Shown piece after piece: positions 22,462 to 32,866 of a stretch of DNA of 64,000 nucleotides (its first letter is position 1; every line of letters starts with the position of its first letter). Source of the DNA: Rhodocollybia butyracea (lineage: Eukaryota; Basidiomycota; Agaricomycetes; Agaricales; Omphalotaceae); NCBI GenBank assembly GCA_015501585.1, contig JADNRY010000014.1, positions 1-64,000 on the forward strand, in the 5' to 3' direction. A model generated the notes under the pieces. That model did no database searches, was not told the origin of the DNA, and saw nothing but the letters and a program-made list of their open reading frames with translations. The position numbers were made by a program, and so were the translations under genes.

Positions 22462-24058
22462 TCATTCTTGTTCATTATCAGGCGCATCGAGCCTGGGAGG
22501 AGGGTAATAAGGAACAGCGGAAGCCGAAGCACGCACAGGATCGTACCGGCCCTCTCTGGGGGTTTGTTGGTCGTGGCCGCGGTCGATCGAAGAACGGAGA
22601 GGCGAGAGTTCGAGGTGACGAGGAGATAAAGATCCACCGCGTTCTGAGCTATGGTGTGACCAGCTACTTGACCCCGTTCGAGGAATCGAGGTGAAGATAG
22701 GGTCATCCCACTGCGGTTGGGGCTCCAATGTGAATGGCGGCGGAATGGCTGTGGAAGAGCCACCCGCCGATTCTGCAGTCGATGGCGGCGGGCTATAAGC
22801 GAAGCGGGGAGAGCGCGGCTGGAAAGGCGAAGGCGGGGGCGGAGGCATATTGGCAGGCGCTGAGCGAAGGGAAGGAAGGACGGCTGAAGTACCTCGGTGT
22901 GTTTGTAATGGAAATACTAACGGAGGTAGTGTCCTTGAGGCATCCCGATATGTCGCTGTGGATGCGGGAGTATGTGTAGGTCCCGGACGAGGATGCTCAA
23001 TGTTGTACATGCCAGGAGGACTAGGGGATCGTCGTAGGAACTCGCGTCTCATACGGTGAGAGGGAGCGAAACCAACGGAAGGCGAGACAGGAGGAGTTTC
23101 CTGGGGACGTCTGGGTGTGCCTCTGTGCCCCGGAACTCCTGGTCCTAGTAGTCCTGAAGGTAGCCCTGGAGGAGAAGTATATGCCGAAGGAATATAAGGA
23201 TGTGTGGGCGAGTAGGAAGGATGCGGTTGAGAAGCGTGGGTCTCTGAGCCCTGTTGGGTCATGGGGTACAGGTCCAGGATTTCAGTTTCCCCCCTAGAAG
23301 GAAACGGGCCAAATTGCGGGGGGCGCGTCATTGGGTTCTCATTACTTGTACGGGGTCGTCGTGCTTTCTGTCGTTGATTCTAATGGTGCGTCAGTATGCA
23401 ATACAAGATTTCAAAACGTTCAAGACCACACACTTGAAACCAGATCTAAAAAGAGACTTTGTTAGAATTATCAGGATGAGTATGACAATCACTTACTTGA
23501 ACTTTCCGGGCACTCAGGCCGATTGCCCTTCCAACTTCTTCCCGCATCGCGGTAGTCGGAAAGCGAGACTAAACACTGTCATCAGCCTAATCATTGATAA
23601 GTATGTGTAGGTGGACATACCTGCGCGAGGAGGGCGTGCAGCACGGCCGATTGATGAGGCGTAGTGAGTGTTCGCGTTCTTTTCTTCTTTGGGGGCTCGG
23701 ATGGGGCGGGAGATCTTTCTGAGCGAAGTCCTTCTTCCGTATCCGCCATCCCGCCTTGAGAATCAGACGAAGGGCTGGAACGGTCACTCTGCCTTCCACC
23801 CATAGACTCGGCGCGAAAATGTTTGGTCATCGGTTGGTCAGACTCTGCGTCGCTTTCTCGTGGGTGTATTCGGGAAGAACCTGCCACGCTTGTCCCAGAA
23901 GTCGAAGGATGAAGGAATGTGGGGGACGAGGAAGCAGGGGAATGAGGCTCTATAGCGGTAGCAGCAGCTTCGTGGGTCTGGGTTCGTGAAGTACTAGGGA
24001 TCTCCGATGACGAGCTTGCAGGTTTTAAAATATTAGAGGCGAAGGGAGATTTAGACAT
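22462..24058 (-). CDS. Homeodomain transcription factor
   Basis: Exons 24058-23621, 23568-23497, 23445-23434 and 23379-22462 give 479 aa. The homeodomain spans about residues 124-185: KKKRTRTLTTPHQSAVLHAL (arm and helix 1), then RFPTTAMREEVGRAIGLSAR, then the recognition helix KVQ-IWFQ-NQRQKARRPR assembled from three exons. It is of the typical 60-residue class with WFQNQR. The third exon is only 12 nt and encodes IWFQ. The rest is Pro/Ser-rich and probably disordered. An in-frame upstream Met exists at 24130, but the Met at 24058 gives a more usual short N-terminus. It likely acts as a DNA-binding regulator; targets unknown. Confidence 0.85.
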
Positions 24059-25762
24059 CCAGAAAGGAACAAAGAAACGAAAGGAAAGGAAGGCCCCCCG
24101 ATGCAACCTTAACACATAGGACCCACACACAAAAGAGAAGGGAGGAGAAGAAGAAGGAAGAAGGATGTGATGATGGTATTATCCAGGGTAATGCATCCGT
24201 AACCACTACCAACCGACCAAATATCTGCCGCCGTGGAGGACACGCGATCTTGCGTAAGGCGACCGGTAACCGTATTTCAATAGATTTTTATTGACTTCCG
24301 GAAACAAAATAAACCATTCAAAGTTGTCATGCCTAGCCTAAAAATCAAACCTAGTATAGGTAAACTAAAGTGCTGTATATTTCAGACTCGGCTTTCTAGG
24401 GTATATCGCCTCGTACCACTGCTAGGACATGAGGAGATAAATGCGAAAACCTGTAGAGCGCGTAGAGCGCATATAGCAATGAATGCCACATGTACTAGCG
24501 TTACCAGGAACCCTGGAGGTGACTGGAATAGATACTCGTTATGATTGAATTTGATGATCCCGTCGTCTGTCGTCGTCTCAGGTCGTCACGAACTTGGACT
24601 TTTAATTTTTATTCCTTCACGACGTAGACGAGGCTTGAGTCGGAAGCGGAGCAAAGCATTTAATAAACTTACCTTTCCCCTCCCCCATGGTCCGTGAGAT
24701 AATGAATTACTTTCGTGTTAATCGCGATAATTGATTGAATCAACTCCCCTCATTTCAGCGACCATGGCAATGGAGAATCTTCATTATTCAGCCATTAATG
24801 TTCCATGAAAGAACCACCCATCTGGCGGTTAATGATACTTACTGTAAGACAATTGATACTGTTTAGTCTCAAGGCGTGTCCTAGGCGTGTCAAGAAGCGT
24901 ACTTGGCCTCGCAGAATATAGAGCTTGAAGTCGCCAATCTTGTGACATCCAAAAATCCATCATAGATGAAGTCTAACGCCTGTTCTTCCACCATCTGCCT
25001 ATCTTCCTGCCTATCTCCAACTTTAATCCTCTGCTGCATAGGCAGATCGAGCTCAAATATAGCAAGAAAGCCGCCGGCGTGAAAACACCTGAGATCATCA
25101 GGTCTGGTTGTCGCTGAATCAGTACAATGAGCGTGGTATATTTCACAGGAATGCGATGTTCATTGCACTTGCCTATTAGAGGTTTATTGGACGAATATAT
25201 ACACAGAGACATTTGAATTAAGACGGGATTGAAGATCTATATAGAGTACTTAAGCTGTACTAGTCTCCAGCGTTCAAGCACTCACTAGACATGAAAACTA
25301 CTGTATATCTTCGGAATGGTCTTGTACTACCTAGTAGGGGGCAACGCGCTACTCAGTCCGCTGGGTCACGTAGCAACAGAGGCAACGGAAAAGCAGACTT
25401 CTTGGAAGGTGACTTATGTACATGTTCATCAACCTGCTACAGAACAAGTAAGTAATAGGTACTTACCGGCAGACTGAGTGGCCGATGTTTTATTGAATTT
25501 TCACCTCACAAAAAAATCAGCAGGCTTTCACCTGCTTTCACTGTAAATCACTGTTCAGCTGTTAAATTCACGTCGCGTGACGTCACATCAGCTGAGGAAG
25601 TTAGCCTTGTTGAGTTCAGGTCTCATTCACAGCGGAAATCAAACACACCAAGTTACATATGATTTATTCTACAAGGCAAATTGACATTTGATACAAGTTA
25701 CTTAAGGATATGAAAAGCTAAAAAGTACATATCTGACATCCATATGGGTCTCTTCGCATACA
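24059..25762. other. Intergenic, nothing recognised
   Basis: It lies upstream of the homeobox gene and downstream of the next minus-strand gene. Small ORFs (for example 25212-24973 on the minus strand, 79 codons) have no recognisable features. No tRNA or repeat was noticed. Confidence 0.4.
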
Positions 25763-27550
25763 CTACCGTCGCGGGCGCTCCAGAAGAGGACTAGTCAGCG
25801 TTCGACGTGGAGGTTTATGAGGTCGCGTTGAAGGCCATATTTGCGAGTGGGAACTTTGAGACCACTGCGTAGGTGGCTCAGGGGCAGGTAGAGCAGGAGA
25901 TGGATTCCCAGACATGGAAGTTAAACTCATGGCCGTGGGCTCCTGTGTGGCTAAATGTTGTGTCCACCCACTATTTGGCAAGGCAGGAGTCAAACCCCAT
26001 GAGTTCAAGTTATGTAGTGGCGGAGGGACTGAATCAGATATCATGGGGATAATAGGAGCCTGTCCACGGTTTGCTTCCCCATCTGAATCACATTCTGTGT
26101 CAGTGGAATCACCAGATGCCGGCGACTGGTCAGAATCATCTGGTTCATCCGAACGCAGCATGTATTTCAAACGCCTCTGCAAAACTCTTTGGTGCTCGCG
26201 AAACCTTTTCTTCTGTCTGCGCGATTCTTTCTGGTGATCAGTATGTCGAACATGTGTAGATACTCTTGGCCGTCTAGGGTCTAGAGTTGCGTGGTCATAC
26301 TCCTTCAAACTAAGACGTGATGAATGGGTTTCGGCTTGTACTTCCGAGGAAGGGGGACTGGGGGTTCGTTTTTTCGCGGCGATAGCGTCGCTGGCTGGAC
26401 CCGCCCACGGAATACCTGTGATCGCCGGTACGGGTTTCGAGATAGAAGCGGGGGAAAGGGTTCTATGCAGTCCAGCAGAGTGCGCAACGGCTGTAACAGC
26501 TCCAGAATCGACTCCCGGGGAAACCCGGCGACCTGAAAGCAGAAACGGATCACCAGGTTGTGACATTATGCTATTGCCTATTGATGATATTAGCGCAATA
26601 GCATGGGCTATCTTCTGTCTCATATCCATTATTCTTGTAGAGTCCCAGTTATGGTAGTTCATTGCAGAGCAATTAGTACGTATCCACCCCTCCAAAGCTT
26701 CAGCCGTCCATCGCACTCCACGAGTGACAGTACCATACCTACATAAGTAGAAAATTAGCAATCTCACAGTGCGAATCATCAGGATGTCATCGAGTCCGGC
26801 CGATCCGTAACCGAATTATGCATGAATGATGAAGGGACTCACAATAACAACAGACATATGTCTCCTGGATCAAACTTGGTATACCTCACAAGCTTCAATG
26901 CCACTGCCCAGAATGGCGTTACATTCACAATTGTCAGTAACTTGTTTGAGGATACGAAGACCGTATAAAGCTGTATGTTATTATCTTTCACCGATTCAGC
27001 GTAGATTGGGTCAAATGTTGCCCCCGTAGTTGGACTTGATCATTTGATGAGTGGCCTGCCGTCTGAAACGCCCATAATGAAAAACTCACTCTGTCGACAT
27101 CGGAAGCGCCACATCTGCGTCGCTATTCATCCAGTCTGTACCCAAGTGAAACTGCCGAGCAGTAATTTTTATACACTTCTGTAGCCGTTCTCCAGCATTG
27201 ATTATTCCTCGGCCAACACTCTCTGTGACAAATGATCTGTGGATGTAATCGACGTCTCGCGTGGTCATTCTACGTGATGGATTTTCATTTCTACTCCTGT
27301 GGTGCATCTCCTTTCGGTTTGCAATCTCGTGAAGGCCAGGATGGAGCAGCATGCAGGCGCCTCCATGGGCTACGAGTCGAATAGGCATTCCAGAAAACTC
27401 GGCGCCAATGACTGTTGATAGATGCTCAAGCACCGTGAAGAGCATTTCGCGCGAGAATTCTATGTTGTTGCGTGGCGCAAGCGGCGGATGCATCGTGCTC
27501 TGATCCAAATGGTGATTTATCGGCCAAGATGTGTTAATGGCAATAGACAT
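25763..27550 (-). CDS. Hypothetical protein with nucleotidyltransferase-like N-terminal motif
   Basis: Exons 27550-27090, 27034-26843 and 26738-25763 join in frame to 542 aa. The N-terminal part contains LVAHGGACMLLH and, 40 residues later, RRMTTRDVDYI. A Gly-Gly turn followed by a T-x-D-x-D motif is the signature of nucleotidyltransferase-fold proteins of the AbiEii/DUF6036 kind. The middle (FDPIYAESVKDNNIQLYTVF, TPFWAVALKLVRYTKFDPGD) fits an alpha/beta domain. The last third is low-complexity, with a basic coiled-coil-like segment (SRRQKKRFREHQRVLQRRLK) and an acidic Ser/Asp stretch. I believe this architecture recurs in agaricomycetes but know no function. A start at the internal Met near 27493 is possible. 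Confidence 0.65.
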
Positions 27551-28819
27551 GACAATTCAAGAAGGGCGGATACTTGTCGTGGAGTGAGGGAAGACCAGAA
27601 TATCGGAATTTGAGGGAAAACAAGGAGCATGGGGTTTCTACGAGATCATTTGTACTGATTTCAGACCAGAGAAATAAATTGCACACCTCTGCCTCGTGTA
27701 CTTGGAACGCACGGACCACCTGCGCTAACTGTTGTTGTCCTCACGTCGTGATTCTAGAGTACACAAAAGATTCGTAGGTGCAATTCGAGCGAGATAGTAA
27801 GATTTGTTGAAACGAGAAGTTGTATTATTTGTGATACAGCCTTCGCTTCCGCCACAATTAAGTATGTTGTTGTATTTATGTTCAAAACTTGTATGACACG
27901 ATATGACCCGCGCAGGGCGGTTTAGAGCCTCAAAAGGGTTTATCAAAGGTTCAACGTACGTTTATAGCAGTGGCAGAGCTAATAGTGAGAGAAGCAGCAA
28001 CGTTATGACAATACATATATTGCAAGAGCCAACAATCGATGGCGCTTAAAAGAAGTTGGTACGCGTCACGTTCCGTTAGCGCACAGGTCTTATACTCGTA
28101 ACCAGTCAGCTCAAAAAATAAAGGCCTTGTTTCCTCTTCGACATGATTTCTCTCTTACTCTACTAATGATCTCCTTGAGTGCTATACGCATATATCATAC
28201 ACTAACGTCGGATGGATCTGGATTCACATCCAGGAGTTTATGTTCCAGCTGTCTGTGACACAACGCACTGCAGGAGGGATCTTGGAAACTGCGGCTGTGT
28301 TATCTTTGACTCTTGAGTCAGAATCTCAGAAACGAGATGTAAATGCATATGCTGCTGCTGCTGCTGCATTTCTCCCATCTGAGTCCGTCCACTCCCTCGG
28401 AAGCTCCCCGTATACCACCTTTTCTCCTTGTTTTCTCCATAACTTAACAGCAAACGCATAACCGTGAAACATCATCCCTCCTCCTCCCTAGGACCATCAG
28501 TGCCCCCGGAGACCCGCACGAGAATTCGCTAGGTTTAAAAAGCCCTCAATGCTTACCTCGACTCAAAGTGTCAAGAGGTTTTAGAGTCTGCCTTCGGGAG
28601 ACAACTTAATGCTACCCAATCATTCTTGTAATTAGCGGTTGATCTCTCAGGCTCTTGGTTATGGTATCCCGGAGTTCAAAAGCATCATCGCTCGGGACTT
28701 GTTCCATAGTTGTCACTGTCAAATGCGCAATGAGAGTATTCATAATACTGCTAAGTATTTGCCATATAGGAACTACATCCGGGAAACTCCCCATCCCGAC
28801 ATCAGAATTGCTTGGGATA
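27551..28819. other. Intergenic, nothing recognised
   Basis: No convincing gene. A short (GCT)n microsatellite lies at about 28351-28366. ORFs near 28238-28459 are present on both strands but look like chance frames around that repeat. Confidence 0.4.
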
Positions 28820-28995
28820 CTTATTCTTCCGAGACGAACCATACATAGTCCTTCATGAAGTGTTTCTCGAACTTCGCCGTCATTTCTGCACAGAGCATAC
28901 CATATAAATACTTATTCTTCTGAGACGAGCCATACATAGTCCTTCATAAAGTGTTTCTCAAACTTCGCCATCATTTCTGCACAGAGTATACCATA
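28820..28995. repeat. Tandem duplication of the terminal exon of P1
   Basis: About 90 bp beginning 'acttattcttc.gagacga' at 28820 and again at 28910 are nearly identical. The second copy contains the last codons and stop of gene P1. The first is a non-functional duplicate downstream of it. Confidence 0.65.
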
Positions 28996-30261
28996 TGTCC
29001 CAAGAGTTTCAAACCGTAGCGGGCTTGGCTGTGTTACCGGTATTACAACGGCCAGGCCTATATCATATGAGGAACACAAAGAAAATTAGATTCAGGAGCG
29101 AGTACTCACATTCAGCTGTGTAGAACCCAAAACACGGAGACACAATTGTACAGCGCCGGTCCCCTCCAATGAGCTCAAAATAATGCCAATGCCGTTCCCC
29201 TAAATGACTTGGCCGGTGCGGGTCCACTTCAACAAACACCGGGTCGTAGTAACCTTCGAAGGTTATCGACCCGGAAAACTGTAGATGTAAAGCGTCTTTG
29301 ATCACTTGGGTGAACATGCCGTGGATTGAAACATCAAGTTTTGTCAAGCCAGTTAACATGTGTGCACCGCGGTCATCAACGAAGGTCACGGTGGCAAGGT
29401 TGGGGTTAACCATACAGTAACTCTTAGATTGAACCAAGAGGGCGTCCCATTCACCCTGCATCCCCACCGTTTTTGTTACAGTCCTGCCTTCCTGCTCCGA
29501 GGGTCTGCCTATTACATCATGTACAAAGTTGGGGTCTGAACTAATGCCAATATACACCTGCCTATTCTTATCATTCCTAGTCCCATCAGACCCAACTAGG
29601 AAGAATAGATGAAGATCACAAGGAAAACCAAATCCGGCCTAGGGAGCGAGTACTCACTTACGCCACCTCTTGCTATCCACCCCAAACATGGACTTTTCTT
29701 GGTACAGTCCTTCCATCCAGCGAGTGTGAAATAGATCCAATCCTGACCGTTCGGGTCCCGTGGTGCATATAAACCTTCGTAGGTAACCGGATTCTCCGAC
29801 ACTTTCATACCCAAGGTTTGAGTAAAGATCACTTTGGAGAGGCGTCTTCTCCAGTCGGGGAGTTTGCCTATTTTTTCGTTAGTAATACGGACTGCGATGC
29901 TTCGTGGACCCGTCTGGAAAAATGTGGGCATTAGATATACTGTAGTATGATTACCCGGCAGTAGCAAAATTGCTCGATTACGAGCGAACGCTTACATGTT
30001 CCAACTTTGAGTGTGTTTTGCCGTCAGTGAGGGTCACGATGATTCGATCTTCCTGGCAATATGCGAGTATCAGAGATAGTATGACTCGGATTACCAGTAG
30101 CAAAAAGAGGAAAGTAGGTTTTTATAGACTAGCTATGACCAAACACTTACATGCACCGATGATCCTGGCCATGGCATGGCTGTCAGTGAATCCATTGGGA
30201 GAGGGCACGCAGCAAGAATGGAGCCCGCGATGAGCGTAAATAGAAGCAGAGCAGAGCGCAT
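28912..30261 (-). CDS. Secreted two-domain protein P1
   Basis: Exons 30261-30151, 30052-29996, 29913-29658, 29595-29110 and 29057-28912 give 351 aa. The N-terminus MRSALLLFTLIAGSILA is a signal peptide. Two tandem repeats of one domain can be aligned. Repeat 1 has VTYEGLYAP, then WIYFTLAGWKDCTKKSPCLG (Cys 126, 132). Repeat 2 has ITFEGYYDP, then WHYFELIGGDRRCTIVSPCF (Cys 290, 296). The pattern F-E-x2-(Y/W)-x-P ... (F/Y)-x-(L/V)-x-G ... C-x(2-5)-C-(L/F)-(A/G)-(W/F) is the same as in the one-domain secreted family at 1-19046, suggesting common ancestry. P2 is its tandem paralogue. Function unknown; extracellular location inferred. Confidence 0.8.
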
Positions 30262-30346
30262 TTTTCAGATTGACCAGCTAGCTGTATTTCGAGTGACTGG
30301 ACCGGCAGAACTACACTGGAACGTTTCACTGTTTCCACAAGTTACT

Positions 30347-30353
30347 TTTTATA
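30347..30353 (-). promoter_or_regulatory. TATA box of P1
   Basis: TATAAAA on the minus strand about 87 bp before the P1 start codon. An identical heptamer sits at the same distance before P2, with similar flanks ('cacaagtt'). Confidence 0.6.
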
Positions 30354-30952
30354 AGGACCTACTGTATATATGATATATCCAATACATTGTACTGGCCCTG
30401 ACCACACAGCATCGCGTGTTTTGAACCTGATAGCCAGTGATAGGGCTGATGCTGCTGCTGACCTATTGTGTCCCAGTTCGGTTCGTATTATCAAGGATCC
30501 TGGTAGGCGTTGAGGAGCGCTGAGGACATCCATACATCACAATAAAGTACTCGCGATGTAGGTAAATCCTGTACTGTAAATCAGTTGTAAATCTCACTGT
30601 CAAGCCTTGGCATGTGGGGGGCTTATGGGGCCCATTCTTAAAGTTGTCAAGCTTACCTCGGAGTGCTTACAGTCATTCACGTCCTTCGAACACCGAGATT
30701 TACTTGCACCAGCTTCAAACACCTCGGAATGGAATGGTGGAACAAGGTTACATTCCTAGCGTCAACTGTGAGTTGACAGGAGGTTTGGAGAGTGAATAAT
30801 CTCTACTATATGCTTCGGAGTCTTTTTGCTATATTATGAGCCTCGGACTTTGCACAAGCAGCATAAGCAGTTGCTCAAAAAGAACCAACTTTGACGTTCG
30901 TTCCGTACTTGGTTGCACTGTCATTGCACTACTGAGCATTTATAAACAGTAC

Positions 30953-32321
30953 TTATACTTTAGCAGGGAGCCATACATAATCCTTCATAAAATGTTTCTC
31001 AAACTTTGCTGTCATTTCTGCACACTGTATACCATGTGTCCCAAGAGTCTCAAACCGCAGCGGGCTTGGCCGTGTTGTTGGCTTTACAATGGCGAGGCCT
31101 ATACCATATGAGGAACACAAAGAAAAGCAGATTTGGGAGCGAGTACTCACATTCAGTTGTATAGAACCCAAAACATGGAGACACGATTGTACAGCCCGGG
31201 TCCCCTCCAATAAGTTCGAAATAACGCCAATACCGGTACTCCAAATCACTTGACCGGTGCGGGTCCACTTCAGTAAACGCTGCATCGTAGTAACCGTCGA
31301 AGGTTATTGAAAACTGCAATTTCAAAGCGTCATTGATCAGTTGGGTAAAACTGGCGGGGATATGAAGTTCTGTCGAGCCGGTTAACATGTGTGCACCATG
31401 GCCGTCGACGAACACGGTGGCAAGGTTGGGGTTGTTGACCATAAAGTAACTTTTAAACTGAACCAAGCGGGCTTCCCATTCGCCCTGCATCCCCAGCATT
31501 TTTGCTTCGGTCCAGCCCTTGGTGCTGGCTTCCTGCTCCGAGGGTCTGCCTATAACATGGCGTTCAAATCGGGGGTCTGGGCTAATGCCAACATACGTCT
31601 GCTTAGTGCTTCGACCCTTATTCCCATTAGGCCTAACTAGCAAAGAATACATGAAGAACACAAGGAAAACCAGAGGCTCCTGTGGAGCGGGGTACTCACA
31701 GTCATAACCTCTTGCTATCCATCCAACACATGGACTACAGTGTTCCCATCCTGTGAGTCTGAAATAAATCCATTCCTGGCCATTCGGGTCCCGTGGTGCA
31801 TATACGCATGAATCTTCGTATTTTATCTTCTTGGCTACTGTTCTACCCAAGGTTTCAGTCAAGATCACTCGGGAGACGCGTGCTTTCCAGTTTGCTCTGG
31901 CAGGCTTGCTTCCTTTTGGGTCAATGTAGACTGCGATGATTTGTGGACCCGTCTGGCAGTGTATGGGTATCAGATATAGTACGATTACCCAGTATGTAGT
32001 AGCAAAGATGGCAAACACTTACATCTTCGAATATTTCACCTGTTTTGCCGTTAATGAGGGTCACGATGATTTGATCGTTCTGTGGGTATATTAGAGATGT
32101 TAGACATAGTAGTATGACTCGGATTGCCAGTAGCAAAATAGCACAATAAGTTTTATATAGGCTACTGGTAAGTTACGAGCTCGGAGCAAGCACTTACATC
32201 ATCATGCATCGCCAGCAAGTGACGATAATCCTGGCCTGGCCGGTGAATCCATTGGGAGAGGGTACACAGCAAGAATAGAGCCCGCGATGAGTGCAAATAG
32301 AAGTAGAGCCTGAGAGCGCAT
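30953..32321 (-). CDS. Secreted two-domain protein P2, probably broken in exon 1
   Basis: Exons matching P1 are 32321-32198, 32079-32023, 31952-31700, 31636-31151 and 31098-30953. Exons 2 to 5 are open and equivalent in phase to P1; exon 4 is the same length, 486 nt. The signal peptide is MRSQALLLFALIAGSILA. Exon 1 is 13 nt longer than in P1, which creates an in-frame TGA just before the donor site and breaks the phase into exon 2. Both domains keep their motifs (WIYFRLTGWEHCSPCVGW; YWRYFELIGGDPGCTIVSPC). Either the gene is a young pseudogene or an unseen splice variant rescues it. Confidence 0.65.
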
Positions 32322-32410
32322 TTTGAGAATTGGGCAGATTGGCCAGCAAGCTGTATTTCGAGTGGAGGACTGGACCGGCAGAATTACACTGGAACATTTC
32401 CACAAGTTGG

Positions 32411-32417
32411 TTTTATA
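32411..32417 (-). promoter_or_regulatory. TATA box of P2
   Basis: TATAAAA on the minus strand about 90 bp before the P2 start codon, in the same context as the P1 box. Confidence 0.55.
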
Positions 32418-32866
32418 AGGATCTACGCTGATCTACGTATATCCAATGTGCTGAGGTGTTACAGGGTGTTACATGTTACACATTTTAATCTTGATAGGGC
32501 TGATGCAGGCTGACAGTGCTCGCCCAGGCTCGCTCCTGCTCGCTCCCGATACCAGATATATTGTGGTGGAATTGTGGATGTGGAGCTCCTTCAGATTTTC
32601 GGGTGATTTTTTTTTTTTGCCATACTTGTATACGCATAACATCCATCCTCTGGTTTCGAAGCTTTTCCGATTCTCCTCTGCGACAGTATCGCCTGTACAC
32701 ACGACCCCTCACGACCCTCATGCATAATGGGGTCAAGATGCTCGGCCTGGATGCCAGTCAAGGGAGATGTTGACCAAAGCCTACTCTTCTATTTGGTCCG
32801 GCCCGATAGATCCGCCACGTGGCTCATCTTGGTCTGTTTCTATGACGCTGAAATCCACAGTCTGTA
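32418..32866. other. Intergenic between divergent P2 and FAB1
   Basis: About 450 bp shared by two divergent promoters. A run of T lies at about 32608-32617. I searched for a FYVE-finger exon for FAB1 (clustered Cys with a basic RR-HHCR-type core) and saw none. Confidence 0.5.

Noticed and set aside
28238..28461. Overlapping ORFs on both strands around 28.35 kb
   Set aside because: They arise from a (GCT)n microsatellite and lack a start context, introns or conservation.
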